Part shown: positions 8,165 to 16,916 of the stretch, one piece after another
Numbering within the stretch: the first letter of the stretch is position 1
Layout: each line of letters starts with the position of its first letter
Assembly (NCBI RefSeq): GCF_001574435.1
Contig: NZ_LOCN01000019.1
Location: forward strand, 73,472 to 137,471
Reading direction: 5' to 3'
Length of the DNA stretch: 64,000 nt
DNA from: Moritella sp. JT01
Lineage (GTDB): Bacteria; Pseudomonadota; Gammaproteobacteria; Enterobacterales; Moritellaceae
Notes under the pieces: model-generated
The model's database searches: none
What the model saw: the letters and a program-made list of their open reading frames with translations, nothing else
Told to the model about the DNA's origin: nothing
Translations under genes and position numbers: made by a program

Positions 8165-9016
8165 CTAGCGGAGCAGATCAAGAAATCCAGCCGGTGCAGG
8201 CGCTTCAAACGTCAGTCGTTTACCAGTATTTGGTCGCGTAATACTTAGGCTCAATGCATGCAGTCCCATGCGTGGGCCATTAGTGCCGTAACGAGGATCG
8301 CCAATCACTGAATGCCCTAACCAAGCCATATGGGCACGGATTTGATGTTGTCGACCCGTCTCGAGTTTAACTTCAAGCAATGTCCGGTCCTTTACAGTGC
8401 GCAGCGTTTTAAAATGCGTGACGGCGTTTTTGGCTTCCGGATGTGGACCGACAATCATCTGGTACTTCTCAGGGTCCATTCTCAGGGGCTGGTCAATCCG
8501 ACCTTTACTTGGTTTCGGGCAACCTTCAACCACCGCAAGATAGGTTTTTTCGGCCCCTGACCATCCCTCATTAACAGCTTCACGCATCTCGCGAGAAGTT
8601 GCAAACATCAAAACACCCGATGTATCACGATCGAGGCGATGAACAGGCCATAAACCAACAGAATTCTTTGCATGTGAGAGTTGTTTGCGAAGAATAGCAA
8701 GCGCATGCTGTTTGTTTTCACTGGCTGATGCCACTGACAGCAAGCCTGCCGGTTTGTTGATAACTATAAGATCATTGTCCGAATACAAAATTTCCAGGTG
8801 GGAAACACCATGTTGCATGCTCTTTCCCGCTGCCCGAACCTCCACATTGTCGCCAACTTCAAGCTCATGGTCATGCTTCATGATCAGCTGATCGTTGACC
8901 AGTACGCATCCTGTTTTCAGTCGTTGTTTTATGTTTTTTCGACTCCAGCCTTTTAGCTGAGTATTGAGGAAAGTCAGTAGACCAGAGGCCTCTTTCACTC
9001 GTAATCTATCAGACAT
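8165..9016 (-). CDS. RluA-family RNA pseudouridine synthase
   Basis: A 283-residue enzyme with an N-terminal S4 RNA-binding domain (about residues 1-65, SGLLTFLNTQLKGWSRKNIK and GDNVEV) and a pseudouridine synthase domain carrying the catalytic motif HRLDRDTSGVLMFA near residue 125, whose Asp attacks uridine C6. KPAGLLSV, TGRQHQIRAHMAWLGHSVIGDPRYG (in blocks) are standard RluA-family segments. It modifies rRNA or tRNA; which uridine cannot be told from sequence. It stands alone on the minus strand with a weak SD before its ATG. The enzyme class is secure and the subfamily (RluA/C/D or TruC) is not. Confidence 0.9.
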   Translation of the reverse strand: MSDRLRVKEASGLLTFLNTQLKGWSRKNIKQRLKTGCVLVNDQLIMKHDHELEVGDNVEVRAAGKSMQHGVSHLEILYSDNDLIVINKPAGLLSVASASENKQHALAILRKQLSHAKNSVGLWPVHRLDRDTSGVLMFATSREMREAVNEGWSGAEKTYLAVVEGCPKPSKGRIDQPLRMDPEKYQMIVGPHPEAKNAVTHFKTLRTVKDRTLLEVKLETGRQHQIRAHMAWLGHSVIGDPRYGTNGPRMGLHALSLSITRPNTGKRLTFEAPAPAGFLDLLR

Positions 9017-9281
9017 AGTAAGTTATTCTCCAACCTGCTTTTTCCAGTAATGCTTTAAACATAATAATCATCACTTAACATTTATATAGTAGACGTCTCG
9101 ATTTGATAAAACGAACCGTCTTGTAAATTATTTTTTAATCTTGTAAGTTATATATTGAAGTAACTTGGGTATATGCAAGACTAATTATGAGCCTGAGTAT
9201 ATTGATATTAATTTTCAGCACAAGATAAACCTGACTGTTTGACCAGAATACTAATAACACTGCATAAAACCATCTCATTCA

Positions 9282-9564
9282 TCATTTATTATACGAAATA
9301 ACAAGCTTAAACCCCGCATCAATCATTCGATTGCAACATTCCCCCCAAATATAAGGCTCTGTGAAATAAAATATTAAAATATATTTTTGGGAAGAATCTT
9401 TACCTAATGTTGTGCCCTTATGATGCGTAAATTCAAAATATAATGATGGATTTAATGATCCATCATTACGCCATAAAGACCGTCATCCACTTGAAATCAG
9501 CCCTCTATTTTAAAGCCTAAACCAGTGACGTAGACAGCTTAAAACCTTGAAGACCACCCACTGA
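9282..9564 (-). pseudogene. Broken VOC/glyoxalase-family gene
   Basis: Three minus-strand frames read in succession give pieces of one VOC protein. SVGGLQGFK (from 9564) is followed in a second frame by VYVTGLGFKIEG, a TGA stop (9497-9499), then FQVDDGLYGVMMDH; a third frame continues with SLYFEFTHHKG, then WGECCNRMIDAGFKLVISYNK, and stops at 9282-9284. This order (FY.xGLGF, DG..GVM.GH, FEFT, RM..AGF..V.SYN) is that of small glyoxalase-like proteins; the last part, which normally continues YWD..G.TF.DPDGYRVVLQ, is missing. At least two frameshifts and one nonsense codon make it a pseudogene. The perfect 11-bp inverted repeat at 9441-9468 lies at the second frameshift. Confidence 0.65.
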
Positions 9565-9969
9565 TCCGACTACTTATAACCTGCTGTTTTTTATGATAAT
9601 ACCCTTCCATTCAATCATAATTAGTGATAGGAGAATATGACCCAACAAACACGAGCACAGTCTTTGCTGGCATTTTTGTTTTAGCAAAATTCGATGACAA
9701 CCGTTACGCATCCAGCACACGCCCTTATTCGCCTGCAATCCAACGCTCTAAATTAGTCACATCATGGAGCCTCAATTACACTTAAAGTGCGTTAGAGAGT
9801 CCCTGAGGGCTTTTAGCGCTTTGATTTTATATGGGAGATGATGTATAAGTAAGCCGCCGAGTCTTTGATCATGCGAATAGCTATCGTGCAGCGTCAAGAA
9901 ATAGGACATGCAATTGCTTTTATCCCGCGCATTTCAATTCTCGCTATAATTATAATCCCAAGGAGACCT
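9565..9969. other. Intergenic region before the SSS symporter, no assignable gene
   Basis: About 400 bp without a convincing gene. A 15-codon reading frame with an SD begins at 9637 (MTQQTRAQSLLAFLF) and the +1 frame continues protein-like (TVFAGIFVLAKFDD) to a TAA near 9780, so this may be another decayed gene on the plus strand; I cannot name its family. The promoter of the symporter gene presumably lies here. A further 105 bp read in frame with the symporter upstream of 9970, but without SD support. Confidence 0.35.
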
Positions 9970-11601
9970 ATGTTAGACCCAGTGTTTTATCAATTCTCAA
10001 CAAGTACTACCCTTATTCTCTTAGTTGGCTTTTACGGCCTTACCTTTCTGTTCTCAACCTTAGCTTCAAAAAAATCAAGCAGTGTCGATGGCTATATGGT
10101 TGCCAATGGCGCAGTAGGATTTGGCATAGCCGCAGCAAGTATGACGGCCACCTGGATTTGGGCAGCCTCTTTTTACGGCGCGGCAAGCTCAGGCTACCAA
10201 TATGGTTTATCCGGCGCGATGCACTACGGATTCTGGGGAGCTTTAATGATATTATTTATCTATCCCTACGGACAACGCTTCCGTGAACTAGCCCCTAGAG
10301 CACGTACTTTAGCCGAAATAATGCAAGCAAGACACGGTTCGTCAAGTCAACTTATCTTAGCCGTTTCAAACTTAGTGGGTAGTGTTATCAGCCTAATGGT
10401 TAACTTCACCGCTGCAGGCGCATTGGTATCTGTGTTAACACCATTATCTTTCGAAGTTGGCGTAGTAATAGCTGGTATTGGCGTTTTATCTTATACGCTA
10501 TGGTCAGGTTTCCGAGCTTCTATCTTAACCGATTTCGCGCAAGTTGTGGCAATGATGCTAGTGGCTATTGTGCTAATCCCTTGGATTTATTTCAACATGG
10601 GCGGTTCAGAGGCACTTTCACAAGGCTTCAGTATAATCACAGCTGAACAAGCAGACTTTTTCTCGACTAAAGCAATTTTAGAGCAAGGCGCACCATTCTT
10701 TGTAGCCGTTCTTGCCTACGGCATCGGTAATCAAACAATTGCCCAACGACTTTTTGCGGTACGCCAAGACCTTATTAAATCGTCATTCATTACGGCGACG
10801 CTAGGCTACGGTTCAATCGTTATCGGTTTGGGTATGCTCGGTATGATGGCACTGCTTATGGGAATGACGCCTTATGAAGGTGACCTGAACAACCTGATTC
10901 CACAAGTTGCTTCAGCCTACCTACCGCCATTTGCTATAGGCATGTTGTTTATCTTAGTTATTGGCTCTTTGTCATCAACAGCTGATTCAGATCTATCTGC
11001 ACTTTCTGCTATTGTTATGACTGATATCTACGCTAAAAACTTAGCGAAAGGTAAAATCGACAATAAGAAAATGCTGTTACTGGGTCGTATAACTATGATT
11101 GTCGCGACAGCCCTTGGCTTAATTCTCGCTAGTTTCTCGCTCGACATTCTAGTCATGCTGGTATTTGTTGGTGCATTATGGGGTACGCTTGTCTTCCCTG
11201 TTATCGCTAGCTGTTATTGGGACAGAGTGACCAACCGCGCTTTCTTAAGTGCTGTACTCGGTGGTTTAATTCTATTTTGCTTGGTTCGTTTTGAATGGTT
11301 CGCACTCGTCGGCATGTGGGCTTATAGCCTAGAATTTATTGCTGCTGTCGGTGGTGGTACTGTGATTGGCTTAATGTTCTTTGGCTTTACAAATCGCAAC
11401 GTTGCGCTTATCGCTGGTTCAATCGTAGGTGTGCTATGCGCATTCTATTTCCACGACTTCTTACGTGACTACACTGTGTTGCTTGGTTCTCTGGTTGCCT
11501 ACGGTGCAAGTACCATGATTTGTACTGCGGTTAGTCTCACAAGCAATGAACGATTTGACTTTGCGCTGATCCATGAACGCGTTCAACATTTTGATGATTA
11601 A
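9970..11601 (+). CDS. Sodium:solute symporter (SSS family)
   Basis: A 543-residue inner-membrane protein with about 13 hydrophobic segments and SSS-family features: 'SSVDGYMVANGAVGFGIAAASMTATWIWA' in separate blocks near the N-terminus, the WSGFRASILTDFAQ segment of TM6, and the 'GSLSSTADSDLSALSAIVMTDIY' region near residue 340 that carries Na+-site serines. I start at the ATG at 9970, which follows AAGGAGACCT; the frame extends 35 codons upstream but without a ribosome site. The family moves urea, proline, acetate, pantothenate or sugars with Na+; it looks closest to the urea/DUR3-like branch, but the substrate is not determined. The next gene encodes a tiny membrane partner. Confidence 0.85.
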   Translation: MLDPVFYQFSTSTTLILLVGFYGLTFLFSTLASKKSSSVDGYMVANGAVGFGIAAASMTATWIWAASFYGAASSGYQYGLSGAMHYGFWGALMILFIYPYGQRFRELAPRARTLAEIMQARHGSSSQLILAVSNLVGSVISLMVNFTAAGALVSVLTPLSFEVGVVIAGIGVLSYTLWSGFRASILTDFAQVVAMMLVAIVLIPWIYFNMGGSEALSQGFSIITAEQADFFSTKAILEQGAPFFVAVLAYGIGNQTIAQRLFAVRQDLIKSSFITATLGYGSIVIGLGMLGMMALLMGMTPYEGDLNNLIPQVASAYLPPFAIGMLFILVIGSLSSTADSDLSALSAIVMTDIYAKNLAKGKIDNKKMLLLGRITMIVATALGLILASFSLDILVMLVFVGALWGTLVFPVIASCYWDRVTNRAFLSAVLGGLILFCLVRFEWFALVGMWAYSLEFIAAVGGGTVIGLMFFGFTNRNVALIAGSIVGVLCAFYFHDFLRDYTVLLGSLVAYGASTMICTAVSLTSNERFDFALIHERVQHFDD

Positions 11602-11617
11602 ACACTAGGAGCACAAT

Positions 11618-11740
11618 ATGATGTTATCTCTCTACATTTTAATATGGCCGGTAATCTCAGCAGCAGTGCTGTACGTCATCGTCAGCGCTTTTGTTAAAGA
11701 CATGGCAGAAGCCAAACGCGAAGATCGTGATATAGTTTAA
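11618..11740 (+). CDS. Putative transporter small subunit, 40 residues
   Basis: Seventeen bases after the symporter, with the SD AGGAG, a 40-codon gene encodes a single hydrophobic segment (LYILIWPVISAAVLYVIVSAF) followed by a charged tail (KDMAEAKREDRDIV). This layout matches the small accessory proteins annotated beside SSS and NSS transporters ('putative transporter small subunit'), which are thought to stabilise or regulate the large subunit in the membrane. Two adjacent ATGs (11618, 11621) could both serve. Length, spacing and the terminator downstream support a two-gene operon. The exact role is inferred from this family only. Confidence 0.7.
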   Translation: MMLSLYILIWPVISAAVLYVIVSAFVKDMAEAKREDRDIV

Positions 11741-11803
11741 ATAAGAAAATGCAGAAAAGACTCACACTGCTCAATGACTAAAAAACACTGAGTAGTGTGT
11801 TGC

Positions 11804-11845
11804 AAAAACACCCATGTGAATACAGTATTCACATGGGTGTTTTTA
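11804..11845. terminator. Rho-independent terminator, probably bidirectional
   Basis: AAAAACACCCATGTGAATAC (11804-11823) pairs with GTATTCACATGGGTGTTTTT (11825-11844) around a very short loop, flanked by A- and T-runs. It lies between the convergent symporter operon and the MYG1-family gene, so it can stop transcription from both sides. Confidence 0.85.
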
Positions 11846-11863
11846 TTTTAGATAACCGTTTTA

Positions 11864-12733
11864 CTAAGCTTGAAGAGCGATGAATGCCATTTTCATGGTG
11901 CTTTCAAATGATTCTGCACCCGCAATAAATAAGCCATTATGGCAAAACATGACATCATCAATACCAGTCACTTCTTTAAACACTTTATCAGACAAACCAG
12001 CCCATGGTTTAGGCAGTGATTTTCTATCTTCGAATGAACCGAGTTCAACAGGTACAGCTTGAATGATCCATTTTCCAGACTGAGATGGGTAAACCATAAA
12101 TAAAGCTTCTGGCGCTAAATTTAGAACCGTTGTTTTCCACGGCGTATATTGCGCTAATACAATCACTCTTGGATCGTCGGCATTATCAATTGCTTTAGCG
12201 ACAATATCTTTCGCATTAATACCACCAGTCGCAGATGCAATGAATCGCGTTAAAATGCGCGACGCAAAAGCAACAGCTTCATCAAAACATGCATCCAAGT
12301 CACTGTCTTCTTCCCAAGTAGGGTTAAACATTGAAATAGTTTGGCTAAGGCTAATACCTTGAGCAACACCTTCAACATGACCGCAATCAACCGCGTCAAT
12401 CGTAGACACTAAACCAGCATCCACTGCATCTGCGATTTCTTGGTTACCTTGGCATATTTCTAGGCCGTACTTCTGCCAAATTAGACCAAATGATGAATAA
12501 GGAATACCATTTTCGCGCTCACCTGCTCCACCACGTTGGTGATGGTCAAAACGCCCTGTATCTGGATCATATTCACCACCCACATCGATCACAATATCAG
12601 CTTCGCCGATCAGCTCTAAATCACGTGTACGCACGAGTTTAAAAGCAGGGAAAATGTTTTTAAGTGCAGCGATACTGAAAACATCATCTGCATGAAACTT
12701 ACCGTTATGCGTTGCTATCGTTTTATCATTCAT
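11864..12733 (-). CDS. MYG1-family (UPF0160) protein, probable metal-dependent nuclease
   Basis: A 289-residue protein with MYG1-family motifs: THNGKFHADDVFSIAAL at residues 8-24, IVIDVGGEYDPDTGRFDHHQRGG near residue 55 (the DHH metal site, in two blocks), and IDAVDCG. The eukaryotic member is reported as an RNA 3'-5' exonuclease; bacterial ones are little studied. The DHH-type residues look intact, so it should be an active metalloenzyme in the cytosol. No SD is obvious before the ATG. It stands alone, separated from the SDR gene by about 200 bp of AT-rich DNA. Confidence 0.85.
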   Translation of the reverse strand: MNDKTIATHNGKFHADDVFSIAALKNIFPAFKLVRTRDLELIGEADIVIDVGGEYDPDTGRFDHHQRGGAGERENGIPYSSFGLIWQKYGLEICQGNQEIADAVDAGLVSTIDAVDCGHVEGVAQGISLSQTISMFNPTWEEDSDLDACFDEAVAFASRILTRFIASATGGINAKDIVAKAIDNADDPRVIVLAQYTPWKTTVLNLAPEALFMVYPSQSGKWIIQAVPVELGSFEDRKSLPKPWAGLSDKVFKEVTGIDDVMFCHNGLFIAGAESFESTMKMAFIALQA

Positions 12734-12937
12734 TTTTTATGTCATTTTAGAAAGGGGTAAGAAGATGTCGTTAGTTTAACTTTATTGTTTTGAATTTCCC
12801 AATTTTAGAAAATGTTAATCAGTAAAATTATATGGCGGATTCTATACGAAGACAGCGAACAAAAATAGCTGATTTTTAATAACTTAAATATCAAACAAAA
12901 TGTTCCAAATCTCACACTCGTCGTGTGCATTAATTTG

Positions 12938-13654
12938 TTAACTGATGGCTTTAAGATAAAGCTTAAACGGCATTCGCGACAAAATAAAGCCAATAAGCTT
13001 CCACCTTTTTGTAATATAAACAATTCTACGTTTTGCTTGAATAGCATTAAAGATTTGCTTTGCGGCTTTTTCCACAGACGCCATCCAAAATATACCGTCC
13101 CCTTTGGCCATACCTGTATCAACAAATCCTGGTCGTACATCTGTAACGAAAATATTGTGTCCCTCTAGACAGGACCTACAATATATTCCTTCCAAATAGC
13201 TAGATATGTAAGCCTTTGAGGCATTATAAGAGGGACATGGTCCACCTCTTAAAGCCATGATCGAAGATGTGCCAACAAGATGTCCTTCACCCTTGTCAGC
13301 AAAGTAGTGATAAGCAACATTTGCCATTGCGGTAAAGCCTGCCACATTTACCGCAACGGTTTCAAGTTCACCAGAAAGAGGAAATGCTGGTTCAATATTT
13401 CCAGTTCCAGCGTTGATGACTACAACGTTTACATCACCCATATCCCTAAGCAACGTGTGGAGCCCCTTCACAGATTCAGAAATATCAGTGAGATCCATCG
13501 TTAATTTGAAGCATTTGTGGGATAACTCTTCCTCAAGTGACACCAGCAACTCAGAGCGACGCCCTGTTATTCCAACAATATAGCCATAATCAGACATTTG
13601 CTTAGCAAGCTCACGCCCTATTCCTGAAGTAGCTCCAATTATTATCGCTTTCAT
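12938..13654 (-). CDS. Short-chain dehydrogenase/reductase (SDR)
   Basis: A 238-residue classical SDR. The cofactor site is IIGATSGIGRELAKQM at the N-terminus, the NAG motif is VVINAGTG (about residue 80), and the catalytic Ser is in GTSSIMALRG with the YxxxK pair in SYNASKAYIS (about 142-148). The Arg-rich turn after strand 2 (GRRSELL) suggests NADP(H). The substrate is unknown; it resembles small SDRs annotated as oxidoreductases with no set pathway. The SD GGGGGAAG precedes the ATG. It is the last gene of the minus-strand accessory block. Confidence 0.88.
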   Translation of the reverse strand: MKAIIIGATSGIGRELAKQMSDYGYIVGITGRRSELLVSLEEELSHKCFKLTMDLTDISESVKGLHTLLRDMGDVNVVVINAGTGNIEPAFPLSGELETVAVNVAGFTAMANVAYHYFADKGEGHLVGTSSIMALRGGPCPSYNASKAYISSYLEGIYCRSCLEGHNIFVTDVRPGFVDTGMAKGDGIFWMASVEKAAKQIFNAIQAKRRIVYITKRWKLIGFILSRMPFKLYLKAIS

Positions 13655-13732
13655 AACTTCCCCCGTTGTACTGCTATTCTCATATAATTATTAAATACCC
13701 TTGGCTAAATGTTACGAGCATATAACGCTTTG

Positions 13733-14062
13733 TTATGACTGACTTTCGAAGTACCCTGAATTCACCAAGTCATCTGTTTCCGACACACCTGGAACGATTG
13801 TAGCCCAGCCTTCCGTGATACTATTTCGAAACACCGAAACCGCTTGATGTTCTTCGGAATAATACCACTGTTTGGCAGCCTCAAAACTCTTAAATTTGTA
13901 AATAGCCATACCTGGTAAAGTACTACCTTCAACGGTTTTTACTGGACTACCAACAATAACTTCTGCTTCATATTTTGCATTGATAGGTTTGACTAATTCA
14001 GTCAACTCATCGATTTTAGAACGATCTAATATTTTATAGTTGAACACTACATATGCAGACAT
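13733..14062 (-). CDS. DUF1330-family protein
   Basis: A 109-residue protein with the ferredoxin-like fold of DUF1330 (dimeric alpha/beta barrel superfamily): YVVFNYKILDRSKIDELTELV at the start, then 'GSPVKTVEG' and the signature MAIYKFKSFEAAKQWYYSEEHQAV (in blocks), which resembles NIPSNAP/EthD-type small enzymes or binding proteins. No catalytic role is established for the family. The ATG has the SD AAAGGAA. The stop codon lies inside CATAACAAAGCGTTAT, a short palindrome-like spacer motif seen in this block. Confidence 0.85.
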   Translation of the reverse strand: MSAYVVFNYKILDRSKIDELTELVKPINAKYEAEVIVGSPVKTVEGSTLPGMAIYKFKSFEAAKQWYYSEEHQAVSVFRNSITEGWATIVPGVSETDDLVNSGYFESQS

Positions 14063-14227
14063 AATTGATTCCTTTCATGTTTATGGGATATAACTCCGTG
14101 CTCAGCTTGCGGAGTATTAAATAACAGTACCCTATTCACACTCTAAACTACAAAGCCAACCACCTCGTCAATATGTATCTTCTGATGCCCAGTGCTAAAT
14201 TGTCCGTTTTAATTTCTTGTCAGCTGT

Positions 14228-14677
14228 TTACAATAATTTTTCTAAAAACACTAGCGTTGTACAACCGAGTTTTTTTTGCTTAAATGGTTTGTAACCTCTA
14301 TGGCTGTACATAGCCAAATTTGCGGTGCTGTTTATACCTGTAAAAAGTTCAATCCGGTTTGCTTCACGAAAAGATAATTCCAATTCAGAAAGTAACGTTG
14401 AACCAATCCCCTTACCTTTAAGTTGAGGTGTTACAGCCATGCGGCCAATTTGACAGGTTGAATTAAATAATGTTGCCTGACCACTCGCGACAATTTTGCC
14501 ATCGATAACAATTTTGACGATTCGTCTCTTACCAAACTCAGCCTCTAACTCTGCTAAAGTTTGTGTCAAAGGCGGAATCTCAAAGTCATCATGCAGCTGA
14601 GCCTCTGAAATGTATGCTTCTTTTTGAATTGCGAGAATTACAGACGCATCTTCGACAGATGCTTCAAATACTTCCAT
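14228..14677 (-). CDS. GNAT-family N-acetyltransferase
   Basis: A 149-residue GNAT. The acetyl-CoA site (motif A) is IGRMAVTPQLKGKGIGSTLL near residues 78-97, followed by the beta-4/alpha-4 region RIELFTGINSTANLAMYSHRGYKPF, typical of the family. It should acetylate an amine on a small molecule or protein; the acceptor is not predictable. It sits 31 bp after another GNAT gene on the same strand and has an AAGGA SD, so the two are probably co-transcribed. Confidence 0.88.
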   Translation of the reverse strand: MEVFEASVEDASVILAIQKEAYISEAQLHDDFEIPPLTQTLAELEAEFGKRRIVKIVIDGKIVASGQATLFNSTCQIGRMAVTPQLKGKGIGSTLLSELELSFREANRIELFTGINSTANLAMYSHRGYKPFKQKKLGCTTLVFLEKLL

Positions 14678-14708
14678 GTTGATTTATATTCCTTTTGGCA
14701 GTTTATTA

Positions 14709-15161
14709 TTAGGTAAATTTCAACGACAAAGATAGGAAGTTCCCATCATTTTCAACCACTTCATATCCGAGTCTTTTATAAAACTTAACAGCCTTATTAT
14801 TCCGAACAAAGCTTGATAACGTAACACTATTTCGGTGCTCACTTTGTGCAACTTTATGAACATAATCCATTATAGTCTCACCTAACTTCTGATTTTGAAA
14901 CTCTGGAAAAACAACCAACAAGTGAACATGATAAGAATTATCGTATGGCTTGAAACACAACATTCCAACACGTGTTGATGCAGCGTAAACCCAGAAAAAC
15001 CAATTGGGTTCATAATCTGCAATTAAACGATTTCGCTGATAATCATCACACCAACCAAAAACCGAATCTACATGAGAATACAGCCCTTCCTTTACCACCG
15101 AAAACAGTGACTCAAACTCACCTTCTAATATTGATTCTAACTTGATATCCATATGCCTCAT
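14709..15161 (-). CDS. GNAT-family N-acetyltransferase
   Basis: A 150-residue GNAT with motif A LLVVFPEFQNQKLGETIMDYV (in blocks, about residues 82-102) and the end-of-domain LSSFVRNNKAVKFYKRLGYEV. The substrate is unknown. Two starts are possible: ATG at 15161, which lacks an SD, and an in-frame ATG at 15152 preceded closely by GAGG; three residues separate them. It precedes the other GNAT gene by 31 bp. The upstream spacer ends in GGCGTTATGAGGC, which resembles the end of integron-type cassette sites. Confidence 0.87.
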   Translation of the reverse strand: MRHMDIKLESILEGEFESLFSVVKEGLYSHVDSVFGWCDDYQRNRLIADYEPNWFFWVYAASTRVGMLCFKPYDNSYHVHLLVVFPEFQNQKLGETIMDYVHKVAQSEHRNSVTLSSFVRNNKAVKFYKRLGYEVVENDGNFLSLSLKFT

Positions 15162-15222
15162 AACGCCAAAGTTTGGGGGAGGAAAGCGCGGAGCGTTTTG
15201 CCCTAAGCATTTATTAGTTATG
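15160..15222. repeat. Cassette-like spacer between DHCW-cupin and GNAT genes
   Basis: On the minus strand the spacer starts CATAACTAATAAATGC just after the cupin stop and ends TTTGGCGTTATG just before the GNAT start, with GC-rich partly self-complementary sequence in between (AAAACGCTCCGCGC). An imperfect TAAC...GTTA frame of about 60 bp is reminiscent of integron attC sites, although the outer core sites do not fit RYYYAAC/GTTRRRY exactly. Related motifs flank other genes here: GCTTAAC at the VOC stop (15701-15707), GTTAGGT (16092-16098) and GTTAGGC (17300-17306), all in minus-strand reading. Confidence 0.35.
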
Positions 15223-15226
15223 ACAT

Positions 15227-15556
15227 TTAGTCCACTACGAAGAGCTTAGCTCCACCTGCTGTAGACGAACGGTGGGGTTCTGCATTATCTGCTACCTGAT
15301 AGCTCATTCCGGGTTTTAAAGTAAATGTCCGTCCGTCTTCTAATTCGGTGTGAAGTTCGCCCTCCATACAAAATAATATATGCCCTTTCCGACACCAGTG
15401 ATCAGCGAGGTAACCTGCGGAATACTCCACCATTCGAACTCGAATATTACCAAACTCGCGAGTTCTCCAGTATGCCACTCCAGTATCTCCTTTATGCTCT
15501 GTTGGTTCCACATCTGACCATTCAGTAACACCGAAAGGTATATTTTTTAACTCCAT
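15227..15556 (-). CDS. DHCW-motif cupin-fold protein
   Basis: A 109-residue single-domain cupin. The metal-site region is LADHWCRKGHILFCMEGEL (about residues 52-70), with the D-H-W-C variant of the DHCW motif that names this small protein family, and GMSYQVADNAEPHRSS supplying the second His. Such cupins bind a divalent metal and may be isomerases or binding proteins; no activity is known for this group. The ATG has the SD AAGGGAA. It lies in the accessory block between a VOC and a GNAT gene. Confidence 0.85.
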   Translation of the reverse strand: MELKNIPFGVTEWSDVEPTEHKGDTGVAYWRTREFGNIRVRMVEYSAGYLADHWCRKGHILFCMEGELHTELEDGRTFTLKPGMSYQVADNAEPHRSSTAGGAKLFVVD

Positions 15557-15701
15557 GAAATCATTCCCTTGTTTAAGAGTTCAAAGGCTCATAATATCGC
15601 CACTATAAGCTGTTCATGTAGCGCACAATTGTTCATGAAACAGCGTAGTCATAGCCATGTGACATTTGTTCAGAATTGGCAGCCTTGCTGTGCTTGCCTT
15701 G

Positions 15702-16073
15702 TTAAGCTTGTACATTTTGACCGAAACGCCATAGCACACCACTTGGATCGTAAAGCACGAAATCCAGCATCCCCCATGGCTGCTCACTAATTTCAGAAAG
15801 CGTGATGCCATATTTTTCTTCGACACCTGAACTTTTTACGGCTTCATGCCAAGAAGCAATATCCTCTACCAGTAGGTGCATAATTAAGTTTTCAGCAAAT
15901 ACTTTCTCGTAGAAGTCTTGAAGTAAGAAGCTACAATTCCCGTAGTTAAAATAAGCGATACCAGCTGAACCTGATGCTTTGGTAAAGCCTAAATCTAAAT
16001 AGAACTGCTTTGATATTTCGAAATCCTTTGCTGGAACAAACGCTTTAAGTTCAATGGTATTTAGATTGCTCAT
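15702..16073 (-). CDS. VOC-family protein (glyoxalase/bleomycin-resistance fold)
   Basis: A 123-residue single VOC module with two beta-alpha-beta-beta-beta units: LKAFVPAKDFEISKQFYLDLGF at the N-terminus and MLDFVLYDPSGVLWRFGQ near the C-terminus (in blocks). I start at the ATG at 16073 with AAGGAC upstream; an in-frame ATG at 16142 lacks an SD. The usual metal-site His/Glu set of glyoxalase I is not complete, so it may be a binding or resistance protein. Its stop lies within GCTTAAC, which fits the RYYYAAC consensus of cassette ends. Confidence 0.85.
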   Translation of the reverse strand: MSNLNTIELKAFVPAKDFEISKQFYLDLGFTKASGSAGIAYFNYGNCSFLLQDFYEKVFAENLIMHLLVEDIASWHEAVKSSGVEEKYGITLSEISEQPWGMLDFVLYDPSGVLWRFGQNVQA

Positions 16074-16179
16074 GTTATTATGTCCTTGAAAACCTAACGC
16101 TCTAATCATGGCTAAAAAATGTCGACTAAAATGATAAAGCATAAGTGCCTTACCTAAATATTAATCACGCGGTACAAGA

Positions 16180-16878
16180 TCACTGGTCACTTAAAGCTAG
16201 CTGTACTGCTTGCGCCGCGTGGATTTCAGTTGTGTCATACAAAGGCACATGAGTATCGACTTGTTGGACAAGCAATGCGATCTCTGTACAACCAAGAATG
16301 ACGGCTTCAGCGCCCTGCTCATACAAACTATTAATGATATTAATGTAATGAATTTTAGACTCTTGGCGAAGAATACCTCGGCATAACTCATCGTATATAA
16401 CGTCGTGAATGATGGTCTGTTCGTCGGCATTTGGAACAACAACGTCAATACCAAAATTGTCCACTAAACGGCTTTTATAAAAGTCCTGTTCCATAGTAAA
16501 ACGAGTACCCAGTAGGCCGACTTTCGTAATACCATCGGCAACTAATTTACTCGCCGTCGCGTCTGCAATATGTAAAATCGGTATGGTGATTTGGAGTTCA
16601 ATTTCGGGGACAACTTTGTGCATGGTATTGGTACAGATGATAATAAAGTCTGCACCACCAGCCTCGACAGATTTAGCCGCTTGCGTTAGTATCTGCGCAG
16701 TTTTGTCCCAATCACCTTGATGTTGTAACTTCTCAATTTCGTCAAAATTGACGCTATATAAACAGATTTTTGCTGAATTGAGGCCACCAAGTTCTGATTT
16801 AATCCCTTCGTTAATGGCTTTGTAATAACTGGCTGTAGATTCCCAGCTCATTCCACCCAACATCCCAATTGTTTTCAT
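16180..16878 (-). CDS. Aspartate/glutamate racemase family protein
   Basis: A 232-residue cytosolic enzyme with the two-cysteine racemase pattern: IGMLGGMSWESTASYY at the N-terminus, the first Cys in IICTNTMHKV (about residue 82), and the second in AVILGCTEIALLV (about 190). Paired Cys residues allow PLP-independent racemisation, typically of aspartate or a related amino acid (RacD/YgeA group). I use the ATG at 16878 with AGGA upstream; an in-frame ATG at 16896 would add six residues. It follows the CHMI-like gene by 38 bp on the same strand and may share its transcript. Confidence 0.88.
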   Translation of the reverse strand: MKTIGMLGGMSWESTASYYKAINEGIKSELGGLNSAKICLYSVNFDEIEKLQHQGDWDKTAQILTQAAKSVEAGGADFIIICTNTMHKVVPEIELQITIPILHIADATASKLVADGITKVGLLGTRFTMEQDFYKSRLVDNFGIDVVVPNADEQTIIHDVIYDELCRGILRQESKIHYINIINSLYEQGAEAVILGCTEIALLVQQVDTHVPLYDTTEIHAAQAVQLALSDQ

Positions 16879-16916
16879 TTCGACAGTCCTATTCATTCGT
16901 GTTTAAAAAGACAAAA

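Noticed and set aside
9441-9468. Perfect inverted repeat TAATGATGGAT...ATCCATCATTA taken as an operator
   Set aside because: It lies inside the codons of the VOC pseudogene at the second frameshift, so decay of coding sequence explains it better.
9637-9684. 15-codon frame with SD as a leader peptide
   Set aside because: No regulatory codon run or following terminator; it may be the start of a decayed gene.
9865-9969. Longer start for the SSS symporter
   Set aside because: No SD at 9865, while AAGGAGACCT precedes the ATG at 9970.
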